This document shows positions 36,120 to 46,100 of a stretch of DNA of 64,000 nucleotides, in pieces. The position numbers and the translations under genes are program-made. The stretch is from Lachnospiraceae bacterium (GTDB lineage: Bacteria; Bacillota; Clostridia; Lachnospirales; Lachnospiraceae). Position 1 is the stretch's first letter. Every line of letters begins with the position of its first letter. The stretch lies in assembly GCA_017480195.1 (NCBI GenBank), contig JAFVBE010000014.1, forward strand, positions 1 through 64,000. The letters are read 5' to 3'. Below the pieces are notes generated by a model that had not been told where the DNA came from, did no database searches, and saw only the letters and a program-made list of their open reading frames with translations.

Positions 36120-36140
36120 CAAGTACGCACTTTTTTATTA
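36120..36140. promoter_or_regulatory. Candidate HxlR-type operator upstream of the macrodomain-SirTM operon
   Basis: CAAGTACGCACTTTTTTATTA. Its CAAGTACGCAC-(C)-TTTTT part is shared with 38590-38613 in front of the ACGX operon. HxlR-family sites are typically GTAC-centred dyads, which fits the GTAC here. Confidence 0.5.
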
Positions 36141-36166
36141 GATAGTTACCTTTAGGTAATTTATAA

Positions 36167-37126
36167 TTACATTCTCACAACTATCTTACCATTAACAGCC
36201 CCCTTATCTTGCGCGGTTATGGCATCCTTTATATTATCAAATTCAAACACCTTTCCGTATATAGGAACAAGCTTTTTATCATTGAAAAAATTAAACATAT
36301 CATCAACCACTTCCTGCGTAGGATAGTTCGAGAAAAATCCTGTCAGATAAACACCGTTTGGAATATCCTTTATGGGATCAAATCCATCAAGTGCATACAC
36401 CCCGCCAAGTATACCCGTCTGGCAGACTATACCGCCTTTATTCACAGCAGTCATAGTATCCTTGAGATACTTTGGACCAACAAGGTCAAGTGCTTTTGTT
36501 ACACCATTTATTCTCCCGGTCAATTTACCATCATCCAATATTATCTCATCCGCATCTTTGATTAGATGGAATTTATCGTCTTTATGTGTTGTAGCAATCA
36601 CACATGAGCCAAGTGCCTTTGCTATCTGTATGGCAGCATACCCAAGTGCACATGTTGCACCGCGAATAAGCAATGTATCCTCTGCCGTAAGATTAAGACA
36701 TTCAAAGAGCGAGCCCCATGCCGTAAAATATGTCTCAGGTATAGCAGCAAGCTCCTCCCAATTAAGCCCACTTTCTATCTTAAATACATGATGTGCAGGA
36801 AGTAAGGCATATTCTGCATAGCTTCCGTTAAAGCTTCTTCCCATACCACCCATCATAGCTATAACCTTATCTCCTTTAGTAAATCCTGTATCTGACGGCT
36901 CCTCTATCACTCCCACACATTCGATACCGGGTATGACAGGCTTTTGTATGTAATCTGCATTTATCTCATTTAATCTAAGTATCTGCTCGGAATGGTTCAT
37001 ACCAAATGCCTTGACCTTTACAAGAACCCAACCGTATTTAACCTTAGGTATCGGCAGCTTGGATATTTCGATATTCTCTGCAGATGTTATTTTATCTATT
37101 GATATCGCTTTCATTTTTTTATCCAT
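36167..37126 (-). CDS. Zinc-free medium-chain dehydrogenase, quinone-oxidoreductase type
   Basis: 319 residues. MDR fold: GroES-like N-terminal domain (GIECVGVIEEPS, GDKVIAMMGG), then a nucleotide-binding domain (LLIRGATCALGYAAIQIAKALG, consistent with NADPH). The structural zinc cysteines are absent, so it fits the quinone oxidoreductase/zeta-crystallin group that reduces enones or quinones. It starts 31 bp after the radical SAM gene on the same strand and is probably in the ACGX operon. Confidence 0.85.
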   Translation of the reverse strand: MDKKMKAISIDKITSAENIEISKLPIPKVKYGWVLVKVKAFGMNHSEQILRLNEINADYIQKPVIPGIECVGVIEEPSDTGFTKGDKVIAMMGGMGRSFNGSYAEYALLPAHHVFKIESGLNWEELAAIPETYFTAWGSLFECLNLTAEDTLLIRGATCALGYAAIQIAKALGSCVIATTHKDDKFHLIKDADEIILDDGKLTGRINGVTKALDLVGPKYLKDTMTAVNKGGIVCQTGILGGVYALDGFDPIKDIPNGVYLTGFFSNYPTQEVVDDMFNFFNDKKLVPIYGKVFEFDNIKDAITAQDKGAVNGKIVVRM

Positions 37127-37157
37127 CTCATATATACCTCACATCATATACTAATTA

Positions 37158-38213
37158 TTATACTAATTCAAACAGTTCTCCATTTTCATCTGCCCAGCAC
37201 GCCGGATCGTCAGCATAGAAATCTCCGTATGTTCCCTTTGCAACTGCCGGACATCCTCTGCACCATGCAAGCAGTTTACAGCGTGAACACTTGCTGAATT
37301 TCTCATACTCACGATAATTCTCCATACTCGTTATCCATACATCTGCAAGCCTGTCCTCAAATACATTTCCTACTTTACTTTCAGCAACTCTGCGGCAGGC
37401 GTACACCTCACCTGTAGGAAGTATGGTAAGATGGCAATTGCCACAGTTACATCCTCCGTATATCATGCCCTTTTCGGCATCTTCAGGGATTTCAAATTCA
37501 CCTATTTCATATTCATACAGAGTCCACAGGTGATCCTTTTTATTAAAGTAAGTCTCGCACCCCTCTGCCTCATACTCTTTAAATTTCTTATCACATATAG
37601 CAAGCAGCTCCCTATATTCGGATGCTGTCATGCTCGAATCAAGCTCACCGCCGCTTGGTACATATCTTGAAAATGCAAATATCTTTGCACCTGCTTTTAC
37701 CACCTCGTCTATAATCCCCGGCACTTCCATACGATTATCCTTTGATACCGTAGTCATGATAACGCTCTTTATGCCTGCACGATTGATACATCCAATCTTC
37801 TCCAATGTACAGTCAAATGAGCCCGGTTTCCTGAACCAGTCATGTGTCTTGTGAAGACCATCTAATGAGAGCTGATATTTCTCGCAGCCGTACCATTTCA
37901 GTTCCTTACATACATTATCATTTAGATGAAACGGATTGCCAAGTATCGTAAACGGTATATCATGTTCGTGCAATAATCCAAGCAGTCTCCAAAAATCAGG
38001 ATGCAGTATCGGATCACCACCCGTTATATAAAAATAAGGGCTGCGGCCATACACCTCACAAAAGTCAAGACAGTTGTAAAATGTATCCTCCATCTGCTCC
38101 CAGTTCATCGACTCAAGGCAGGTGTGCTCTCCTGATGAATATATATAACAATGCTTACATCTTTGGTCGCACTCATCTGTAATATGCCATTGAAAAGAAA
38201 AATAAGGTTTCAT
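37158..38213 (-). CDS. Radical SAM/SPASM maturase, ACGX system
   Basis: 351 residues from the ATG behind GGAGG. The radical SAM [4Fe-4S] motif is CDQRCKHC near residue 19, with YITGGDPIL as the SAM-binding GGE-like loop. A C-terminal SPASM region supplies cysteines for auxiliary clusters (GGCNCGNC, VYACRR, KCSRCKLLAWCRGC, DPACW). It matches what I remember as the radical SAM/SPASM partner of ACGX-repeat peptides. It should modify the Cys-rich repeats of the small protein encoded 107 bp upstream; the chemistry is not known to me. Confidence 0.9.
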   Translation of the reverse strand: MKPYFSFQWHITDECDQRCKHCYIYSSGEHTCLESMNWEQMEDTFYNCLDFCEVYGRSPYFYITGGDPILHPDFWRLLGLLHEHDIPFTILGNPFHLNDNVCKELKWYGCEKYQLSLDGLHKTHDWFRKPGSFDCTLEKIGCINRAGIKSVIMTTVSKDNRMEVPGIIDEVVKAGAKIFAFSRYVPSGGELDSSMTASEYRELLAICDKKFKEYEAEGCETYFNKKDHLWTLYEYEIGEFEIPEDAEKGMIYGGCNCGNCHLTILPTGEVYACRRVAESKVGNVFEDRLADVWITSMENYREYEKFSKCSRCKLLAWCRGCPAVAKGTYGDFYADDPACWADENGELFELV

Positions 38214-38268
38214 AATATTAACCTCCACATATATATAAACAGCTTTCACTGATTATCTCATTAGTATT

Positions 38269-38312
38269 GTTACGGGGGTGCGTCACATGGACACACCCTT
38301 TATCACCGTAAC
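38269..38312 (-). promoter_or_regulatory. Hairpin between the precursor and maturase genes
   Basis: GTTACGG pairs with CCGTAAC at the ends of this segment, and GGGTG with CACCC inside. There is no strong T-run. Partial termination or RNA processing here would give more precursor than enzyme, as is usual for RiPP operons. Confidence 0.55.
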
Positions 38313-38320
38313 AAATAATT

Positions 38321-38506
38321 CTACTTGTCGCCCGCTCCACATGCACTTCCACATGCTGCTGATGCATAAACCTTCTTGTCGCCTGCTCCGCACGCACTTC
38401 CGCATGCTGCTGATGCATAAGTCTTCTTGTCGCCTGCTCCGCATGCTGTTCCACAAGCTGAAGAAGCCTTACCCTGTGCCCATCCTGCAATGTTTGCTAA
38501 TGCCAT
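38321..38506 (-). CDS. ACGX-repeat RiPP precursor peptide
   Basis: 61 residues from the ATG behind GGAGG. A short leader (MALANIAGWAQGKA) is followed by three repeats of about 17 residues, each with two ACG motifs (for example YASAACGSACGAGDKK), six in total as ACGT, ACGA, ACGS, ACGA, ACGS, ACGA. The DNA repeats with a period of 51 bp. Ala/Cys/Gly/Lys-rich composition and adjacency to a SPASM enzyme identify a ribosomally made, post-translationally modified peptide. No transporter or protease gene is adjacent, so the product may act inside the cell. Confidence 0.88.
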   Translation of the reverse strand: MALANIAGWAQGKASSACGTACGAGDKKTYASAACGSACGAGDKKVYASAACGSACGAGDK

Positions 38507-38589
38507 TTTATGTACCTCCAATTATTATTCAGAAAACTTATTAAATGTGTTTCCTGTATAATCCATTTTACATATAAAAAAGATGCATA

Positions 38590-38613
38590 CAAGTACGCAC
38601 CTTTTTGTAAGTA
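38590..38613. promoter_or_regulatory. Candidate HxlR-type operator upstream of the ACGX operon
   Basis: CAAGTACGCACC, then TTTTTGTAAGTA. A GTAC-centred dyad (GCATACAAGTACGC) begins just to the left. It lies about 90-105 bp upstream of the precursor start. The same core is found at 36120-36140. Confidence 0.5.
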
Positions 38614-38685
38614 TTGATTTTAATATATAAAAAATAATTATTACAAAGAAAATACAAATATAAACAGAAGAATATTCGTGACATA

Positions 38686-38714
38686 TTGACAGATTATATA
38701 TAACATAATATAAT
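38686..38714 (+). promoter_or_regulatory. Consensus promoter of the HxlR gene
   Basis: TTGACA (38686-38691), 17-bp spacer, TATAAT (38709-38714): a perfect sigma-A promoter, about 110 bp before the regulator start codon. Confidence 0.8.
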
Positions 38715-38823
38715 TTCACCATAACATTCAATTTAGAACATTACATCCCTTATCGAATGTAATATCAATTTATGCAACTAATTGAATTTAAAGCTGTAAA
38801 TAAAAGCTAAAAAGGAGTCTAAT

Positions 38824-39147
38824 ATGAAGAAAAAAGAAGAATTACCGGAATGTCCGGTAGCAACTACAGTTTCACTTATTGGAAGTAAATGGAAATTATT
38901 AATTATAAGAAATCTTCTGAACCGTCCCTGGAGATTTAATGAATTACATAAATCACTTGAAGGCATAAGTCAGAAGGTCTTAACCGAGAGCCTTCGCTCT
39001 ATGGAAGCAGACGGCATAGTTACACGAACTGTATATGCCGAGGTTCCACCACGCGTGGAATACGCTCTAAGTGAGTTAGGCGAGTCATTAAGACCAATTA
39101 TCAACTCAATGGCAGACTGGGGAAACGAATACAAGAATAATCTTTAA
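38824..39147 (+). CDS. HxlR-family winged-helix regulator
   Basis: 107 residues. HxlR core: VATTVSLIGSKWKLLIIRNL, LHKSLEGISQKVLTESLR, and the wing RVEYALSELGESLRPII. A single conserved N-terminal Cys (Cys 10, in PECPVATT) corresponds to the redox- or electrophile-sensing Cys of YodB/HypR-type members. It is divergent from the ACGX operon and the natural candidate for its control. AAAGGAG precedes the ATG. Confidence 0.9.
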   Translation: MKKKEELPECPVATTVSLIGSKWKLLIIRNLLNRPWRFNELHKSLEGISQKVLTESLRSMEADGIVTRTVYAEVPPRVEYALSELGESLRPIINSMADWGNEYKNNL

Positions 39148-39167
39148 TATCATTTCTGATTATCTTC

Positions 39168-41318
39168 CTAATTATTATCATATTCCTTGCCGAATTTCTC
39201 CGCAATCGCTCTAACCTCATCCTCCGCATCCAAAAAAGCTTTGGCAACATTCGGATCAAAGTGCGTTCCAACGCCCTCCCGTATTATATCCATAGCCTTT
39301 TCAAATGGGAATCCCTTCTTATAGCTTCGGTTAGAAACCAGTGCATCAAATACATCGGCTACAGCCATTATTCGTGCGGATAGAGGGATTTCCTCGCCTA
39401 CAAGACCCTTCGGATATCCCGAGCCATCCCATTTCTCATGGTGATATGTCGCAAGATTTTTAGCCTCGTTTAAGTAACCCGTATCAGGCACTATCTCAAT
39501 AGCCTTGTCTATAATATCCTCACCGGCTGTAGTGTGCTTTTTCATCTCAACGAATTCTTCATCTGTAAGTCTTCCCGGTTTATTTAAGATAACATCAGAT
39601 ACCTTTATCTTGCCTATATCGTGAAGTGGCGCTGAATGCTCTACATCCGATATGAATTCATCGGTAAGCTGGTCAGCATATATTCCCTCTTCCTTCATCT
39701 TATTCATAATAATCTTAGCATAAGCAGCCGTCTTTCTGACATGGTCACCCGTACATTTATCTCGGCTCTCCACGAGATCGGCAAGAACCATGATAAGTCC
39801 ATTCTGCATCTTGGATATAGCCTCAGTCTGTTCCTGAATATCAGCAACATATTTCACGCTATCCTCAGAGGTCTTAACCAATGCGTAATAAAGATTTTCA
39901 ATCTCATCGCCTGTGTGTATATCAAGCTCACGTATCCTGTCCACACTCTCGGTTCGCGCCTCATCACTGTTATATGCAAATGAGCTTGCACTGAGCGCCA
40001 TAGTATTTACAGGATAGATAATATTAAACTCAGCCAGCCAAAGACCTACGGTAAGTACAAATATGAAAAATCCGAGGAACAAAGCTATAAGCTTAGCAAA
40101 AAAGCTGTGCTGATTCTCCCTTAGCTGATCCATGGATATATCAATAGCCGCATAACATTGACACACTCCATTGCTGTCATATACCGGCTGATAGACGGTT
40201 AAAAGCCATCCATATGTTTCATCAGATATAATAGGTTCAATCGCCTCTCCTGCCAGAAGCGCCGGCAGATACTCCGAAAATGCTTCGTCAAACTCTACTA
40301 TATCACCGGGCTCTGAGCCTTCCAAATCCGCCGTATCAAGATCAAATACGACATGACAGCCATCCTCCATTATCTTATATACATATATGTATTCTATATC
40401 ATACGAGCTGTCTTTTATATTATACAAGCGCTGCTCTGTGTACAAATATCCGTCCGCAGCCTCTCCAAGCTCGATATATTCATCCACACGGTCAGCATCA
40501 ATAACACTCCCAGCAAGATAAGCAACTCCCTCACCCAGCTTAATATGGTCCTCTATAGTAGAATTACGATAGAGAATAAAGCTTATGACTGTAGAAGCAG
40601 CAGCTATAAGAAAGCAGGCACTCATAAGCAGAAGCAATATCTTTGTACGCACAGACATGGTACGGCTTTCAGTCTTTCTTGCGGCAGCTCTTGCTTCTTT
40701 GGAAAGCGGAGTCTGCTTCCATCCGTCTATTCTAAGCTTATCCTTGACCTTATCCGGTACAAGCTGCAACACAATAATCAGAATAATAACTGTTACTGCC
40801 TTATCTGCCATATCAATCATAAAATCCGCCAGAAGTTGTGCCTGAAATCTGTTAAAGGTTCCATTATTATACAGATAATTAACCACAGGAACCGATATAC
40901 CCTCACCCGCAAATCCATATAAAAACCATGTAATTATGGCACTGATTACACCGCCAATAAGTGAAAGTGTGATTACATATGCAAAAATCATATAAAGCTT
41001 TTTCATATATCCTTTTTGAACAAAAAAGGCTGTAATTACTGCTATAAGCACATTTATAAAACCATAATATATTGATGCACTATCGGATATAACTGCCTTA
41101 ATTATATTTGATAGAAGTCCTACGGTAACACCCGGCAGATATCCGCCGAGGCCGGCAGTTAAGACAGTGCCTACAGTATCTAAGAACATCGGAAGATGAA
41201 GAATATCGGCAAGCTCTGCACCACCCATATTAATCAGAATACCTGCCACGCACATCACAAGCATCCACAGCAGCTTCGAGCACTTATTTGATTTATTTTT
41301 GTAATTCTTTGTTTCCAT
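39168..41318 (-). CDS. Membrane sensor HD-GYP phosphodiesterase
   Basis: 716 residues from the ATG behind GAAAGAGG. The N-terminal 180 residues form a multi-helix membrane module resembling ECF-transporter S components (MFLDTVGTVLTAGLGGYLPG). A second membrane pair encloses a Cache-like extracytoplasmic domain (about residues 250-420), then a HAMP-like segment and the HD-GYP domain (HVRKTAAYAK, LHDIGKIKVSD, YHHEKWDGSGYPKGLVGEE, DVFDALVSNRSYK). It should degrade c-di-GMP when a ligand is sensed. 26 bp downstream of the lipid kinase gene. Confidence 0.92.
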   Translation of the reverse strand: METKNYKNKSNKCSKLLWMLVMCVAGILINMGGAELADILHLPMFLDTVGTVLTAGLGGYLPGVTVGLLSNIIKAVISDSASIYYGFINVLIAVITAFFVQKGYMKKLYMIFAYVITLSLIGGVISAIITWFLYGFAGEGISVPVVNYLYNNGTFNRFQAQLLADFMIDMADKAVTVIILIIVLQLVPDKVKDKLRIDGWKQTPLSKEARAAARKTESRTMSVRTKILLLLMSACFLIAAASTVISFILYRNSTIEDHIKLGEGVAYLAGSVIDADRVDEYIELGEAADGYLYTEQRLYNIKDSSYDIEYIYVYKIMEDGCHVVFDLDTADLEGSEPGDIVEFDEAFSEYLPALLAGEAIEPIISDETYGWLLTVYQPVYDSNGVCQCYAAIDISMDQLRENQHSFFAKLIALFLGFFIFVLTVGLWLAEFNIIYPVNTMALSASSFAYNSDEARTESVDRIRELDIHTGDEIENLYYALVKTSEDSVKYVADIQEQTEAISKMQNGLIMVLADLVESRDKCTGDHVRKTAAYAKIIMNKMKEEGIYADQLTDEFISDVEHSAPLHDIGKIKVSDVILNKPGRLTDEEFVEMKKHTTAGEDIIDKAIEIVPDTGYLNEAKNLATYHHEKWDGSGYPKGLVGEEIPLSARIMAVADVFDALVSNRSYKKGFPFEKAMDIIREGVGTHFDPNVAKAFLDAEDEVRAIAEKFGKEYDNN

Positions 41319-41344
41319 AAATACCTCTTTCTTTTGTCCTATAC

Positions 41345-42301
41345 TCAACATTTCATATTCAATATATTACTCAGACACTCTATAGTAACCTTTGTCTCAT
41401 CCCCTACATATTCGCCATCCGAATGTAAAACTGACGGTTCTTTAACTTTGATGATAGCCTTCTTAGCGTCTAAAAGTCTGAATCCTTTTATCTTTTCCTG
41501 TTTAGCCATAACGAGTAACGGAAGCTTCGTAAACGCACTTATCTTAGATATATCGGAAGCAATACAAATCGAAAGCTTTCCGTCATCATAGGAAGCATCC
41601 GGTGCCATAGGCACTCCGCCGCCTTCTGCCCTCACATTCATAAATGCTGCAAATATCATCTTTTTAAGCCTCAATGTCTCTGATAAATTATCTTCCTCAT
41701 CATATATATCTATCTCAGTGTCAATATAATCCATAGTAAAGAGACTTATAACGGTTAAGATTAGATATGTAAGTGACCCAAGTCCGACTTTATTAAGAAC
41801 ATTCTTTATCTTTGAAGTAAGAGCCTTCTTACACACTATCGCATCAAGTCCGATACCGCTGCTGATACCAAATAACCTTTTTTCATCGTCTAATGTTATC
41901 TGACCTATATCAATTTTCTTATATGGCTTACCTGACAGGACTATATCAAGAGCTTTTACAGGATCCTTCGGAAGGCTTAAACCTCGCGCAAAATCATTCG
42001 CAGAACCGGAAGGTATCACGCCAAATATCACTTTTTCGAAATCATTAATTCCATTCAGGCAGGCATTTATGGTACCGTCGCCACCGACAACAATTATATG
42101 AATATTTTCCTCATTAAGCTTTGACAGCTTATAGGCGAGATTTTTAGCATGCTCCGCACTCTCTGTCTTAAATGCTTTATAATCTATATCTCTTGCATTT
42201 AATTCCTGCTTTATCCTATGCCATATCTTTTTAACTCTGCCGCTACCGCCACTCATATTGACGATAAAATAATATTTATTATTCACTATACGAATCTCCA
42301 T
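41345..42301 (-). CDS. Diacylglycerol/lipid kinase family protein (YegS-like)
   Basis: 318 residues. The ATP-binding VVGGDGTINACLNG is near residue 73, the GVIPSGSANDFARGL substrate loop follows, and the C-terminal beta-sandwich ends with PSVLHSDGEYVGDE. It phosphorylates diacylglycerol or a related lipid using ATP at the membrane face. No strong ribosome site is visible before the ATG. Confidence 0.9.
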   Translation of the reverse strand: MEIRIVNNKYYFIVNMSGGSGRVKKIWHRIKQELNARDIDYKAFKTESAEHAKNLAYKLSKLNEENIHIIVVGGDGTINACLNGINDFEKVIFGVIPSGSANDFARGLSLPKDPVKALDIVLSGKPYKKIDIGQITLDDEKRLFGISSGIGLDAIVCKKALTSKIKNVLNKVGLGSLTYLILTVISLFTMDYIDTEIDIYDEEDNLSETLRLKKMIFAAFMNVRAEGGGVPMAPDASYDDGKLSICIASDISKISAFTKLPLLVMAKQEKIKGFRLLDAKKAIIKVKEPSVLHSDGEYVGDETKVTIECLSNILNMKC

Positions 42302-42406
42302 TATCTTATGAATATATCGAATATTATTCTAATCTAAAATATTAATTTAATCAAGATAATTCATATAGACAACGATAAAATGTCGCAAAAATAATGGTAT
42401 AATGTC

Positions 42407-42441
42407 AAAACGGAGTACAGGTAAAATCTGCACTCCGTTTT
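42407..42441. terminator. Hairpin, probable terminator
   Basis: ACGGAGT-A-CAG pairs with CTG-C-ACTCCGT around a 7-nt loop, flanked by A4 and T4. It lies between the VanZ and lipid kinase genes and may terminate VanZ transcription on the minus strand. Confidence 0.6.
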
Positions 42442-42503
42442 ATTATTATACATATTATAATTCGTCATATTCAGAACAGCTATATTTTTTAGGATACTAT
42501 AAT

Positions 42504-42971
42504 TTACTTATGCATTTTTATGCGTTCTAAAATAAAAATAATAACTAATATTCCAACCAACGCACCCGCACCATCAATTAGAACATCAAAAAGCTGTCCG
42601 CTTCTTCCCGGTACAAAAAGTTGATGTATCTCATCGGTCGCTGCATACAAAACACAGCAAACCAAAGGATATATAATATTTGACTTCGACCGCTTCTTAA
42701 CAGGATAAAATACCCCGACAAGAAACATACCAAGTATGGCATACTCGGTCGCATGAGCACATTTCCGAACAGGATGGTCGATACTTTCCGCAAACTCAAG
42801 CTGTGCGTCTTCGCTCATTGATTCAAAATCAGGTACAAACACTCTGCCTACAGCAAGTCCAACCCTGTAGCTGTCATCCTCAGACTCATCAGCATCACGA
42901 GCCGAAAAGTAAAATATTACCACCATCCATATACACGATAAAATTAGAAATATAAGTTTATGTTTGGTCAT
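42504..42971 (-). CDS. VanZ family membrane protein
   Basis: 155 residues from the ATG behind TAGGAG. Four helices with the VanZ signatures KCAHATEYAILGMF and CVLYAATDEIHQLFVPGRSGQLFDVLID. VanZ proteins of glycopeptide resistance operons lower teicoplanin binding, but isolated homologues like this one have no established role. Monocistronic. Confidence 0.9.
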   Translation of the reverse strand: MTKHKLIFLILSCIWMVVIFYFSARDADESEDDSYRVGLAVGRVFVPDFESMSEDAQLEFAESIDHPVRKCAHATEYAILGMFLVGVFYPVKKRSKSNIIYPLVCCVLYAATDEIHQLFVPGRSGQLFDVLIDGAGALVGILVIIFILERIKMHK

Positions 42972-43143
42972 ATTAATACTCCTATTCAGAGATATCAATC
43001 TTAAATCATCCATATCGGAAAATAAAAGTATCATGGTCTGTGGATGAAAGCGTTTCCCTTAGGTCCCCGTGCAAAATACGATTTAATCTCATTTTAGATG
43101 AATTAATAATATTTTCAAGTATTTTTATAATCATATTACAAAT

Positions 43144-46100
43144 TTAATAATCTATCGCAAATTGACTTCTTACATTCTCTATATATTCCCTGTCACTTAA
43201 ATCAAGAGCATTCAACCTTGATGAACTATCTACAAAACAGAACACAAGCTTAATAATTCCTGTAATGCAGCTTCCGGAATCACATATTCCTGCAATAATC
43301 AGTGGGATATAATACGGCACCGCTTCATATACTGCCTTTATAAGACAGAATCTTGTAATTCCCGACAACATCATCATGGCTTCGCTTGAAACCTCCAGTG
43401 CCTTGTTTTTCTTATTATTTTTAAAATAGATAACCAAATAAGCAATACTAAATGCACAATATAAAAATCCTAACACAGTACCGATAATACTTGATACAGC
43501 ATTGGCTATTATCTTGCTTTTGTAATTATTTATACATAATCCAAGAATTCCGAAAAACATATCCGAAAAAGCATTGCACAGACATACCGACCACATCCCC
43601 ATTTCTACGGCATATGAGCTATATTTATCCGATGGCGACTTCATAGGGAATCCTGTTACAGCCCATGAAAACTCACAAATAATTGTCGCCATTTCTGCTA
43701 CAGTGCCAACCACATCAATGAATGAAAACAGTTCTATATCCGTATCGGTCGGATTTACAGGGTCAGGCCTTAAACCATTAGGTGTCAAAGCATCTGATAT
43801 AGTAGTACTCAGATAACTTACTGTCTGCCATACGCAGTTCAAAATGTCCTTTACATCACTGTAGCTTATGTCGACATTCTTTGTCTCTGTAGCTTCATTA
43901 AAACCTAAATTCTGACTGTCCGGATTAAAATTATGTACAAAAGTCGTTATATTCTCCAAATAAGTGTCTACCTCAGCCTCACTTGATATGCCGGCGGGTC
44001 TTCCCTTAGTCGACAGTCTACAGGTCATCTGAAGTGTAAATGTAGCCAGAAATACATGAAAATCTCTGATAGTCATCTTATCTTTTTTAAAGATGGTTCT
44101 GTAGAGCACGCCGATTACAGGAATCGTAATCTTTTGATTCAAATAATTCCAAAGATTACTTATAGCATCATCAATAATATCAAACAGAATACCTACTATA
44201 TTTCTCGAAGCACTAAGTGATATATCCACTGTTCCCTTCAAAAGTCTTAAGACCGCTATAGTAGTATTGCCCCAGAAGTCGCCATTTACAGCTTCATTTA
44301 AGCTGGCAACAGCCTTGTTAAACTCTGTATTATCAAGCCCGTCTGTTACCTTCTTCAGCCTTTCTAATATATCATTGACATTAATAGTAACCTCTGTGTC
44401 TGCCCTTTCAATCGAATATCCTGAGAAATTACTGTATGGAACATAAGAGTAATCTCCTGTAAGAGCAAGCTGTGCGGCATTCACATCACTATTTAGATTA
44501 TCTATGATAAAATTAGAGCCTTCCACTCCGTAGTAACAGTCAAACCTCCTAATCTGACGATTGGTATCCCTCATATTTCGATCACCGATAGTAGAAATCA
44601 TTTCTTCTATAGCATTATCAAAAGCCTTATTCATATTGGACATCCCATTATCTATCGTCCTTCGAGCAAGCTTTGCAGCTTTTTTGAGAAATATAAAGGA
44701 CTGGTCGATTGTTCCGTCTATAGCCCTTGCAGTTACCCTCATACCTGCAAAGTCAAAAGGATCACCAAGCCATTCAAGCAGACTGATAAATGGTGCGGCA
44801 AGCTGAACAAAAAGCGTCTCAACCACATCCAATGCCTGTTGAATTACCTCGACAATCTGCTCTATGACATATCTGACCCCATTCAGTACAAAGGTAATAG
44901 CTGCCTTAACTACTTTCCCTACAACATTAACTACAGTAACTATACCCTGCACAAATCTTTTTACTGCGGAACGCAAGAAGTCTCCTATTGATGACCAGAA
45001 TTTGCAGGCTCCTTCTGCATACCATGATGCTACTATTTCATCGTACTCATCGCCGGTTATATCCCGTGATATAACATCATCGCCCCTGACTTCAAATATA
45101 AATCCCTGTCTTCCGCTTGCAAGAAGGTTTTCATACGGAGCAGAAATACTTCCCATTGGAATGAAAGGCTTACCGGCAGTAACAGATGCAGATAGAGCAG
45201 CTTCAGATATAGGTGCATATGTAAAAAAACATCTCGTAATATCATTTATACACTTAGACGCCTTATCCATAGCCGAGCTGTCATTACGAAGACTATCAGA
45301 CAGCATATATCTTCCATCAAGAACCTTTGCATCCTTTAGCTCCTGAGCTTTCATAAACATAAGCCTCCTCTCTATATATTGGCTTCCCCTTAGTCCGCTA
45401 AAGGCAGCATTATCTCCATATTTATATATATCCACCAGTCCATCTATGCCGGCATATTCAAGTGTACAGTCCAATCCGTCTATATAGATATCCTCCTCGG
45501 CTATTGAGTAGGCTTCATGATATATTACAACTGTTCCTCTATAATCAGTTTTCACATAAACATAAGTATCAGGTCCAATATTCTCATACCTGCCATTAAT
45601 CTTCAGATGCATATGAGCCTTTGACCACATTCTGATGCTTACATTTCTTGCCGGCACATTTTCTTCATCATAGACATAAAGCCTTGTAACATATACATTC
45701 TGCTTAATTATCTTTTCATCCGTTTCATCCGTTAATATACTCTCTTCCTCCCAGTTGTCGTTATCCGGTGCAAGCTCAAGCTTAAAAATCTCAGACCATT
45801 GATTCTGATAAAAAGCGGTCACACTCTGTTCATTGGCATCAACGGCAAAATGAGCCGAAGCAACATTCTTAGCTATCTCAAGAGGAGAAGAAACTATCTT
45901 ATCATCAAGAGTAACATACATATGCCGCAGACTTCCACCATTTTTATCAATCAAAAAGATTAATTCTGCTCTCTCAACACCGTTAATTATTGAGTGACTC
46001 ACATCAAGAGATGTAATCTTCTCTCCACTGCCTGTCCATATGGCTTTGGCTTTATCGAAAATACCATTGCTTCCACTGAGTTTTACAATTGAAGAGCTCG

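Noticed and set aside
38278-38544. Plus-strand frame with Cys/His-rich repeats across the ACGX precursor
   Set aside because: It mirrors the precursor repeats; the minus-strand frame has the ribosome site, the maturase partner and a short leader.
38525-38731. Minus-strand 68-codon frame upstream of the ACGX precursor
   Set aside because: Low-complexity AT-rich sequence containing the HxlR promoter; no ribosome site.
42398-42441. Small RNA starting at a TATAAT just before the 42407-42441 hairpin
   Set aside because: No matching -35 element, and the hairpin is adequately explained as a terminator.
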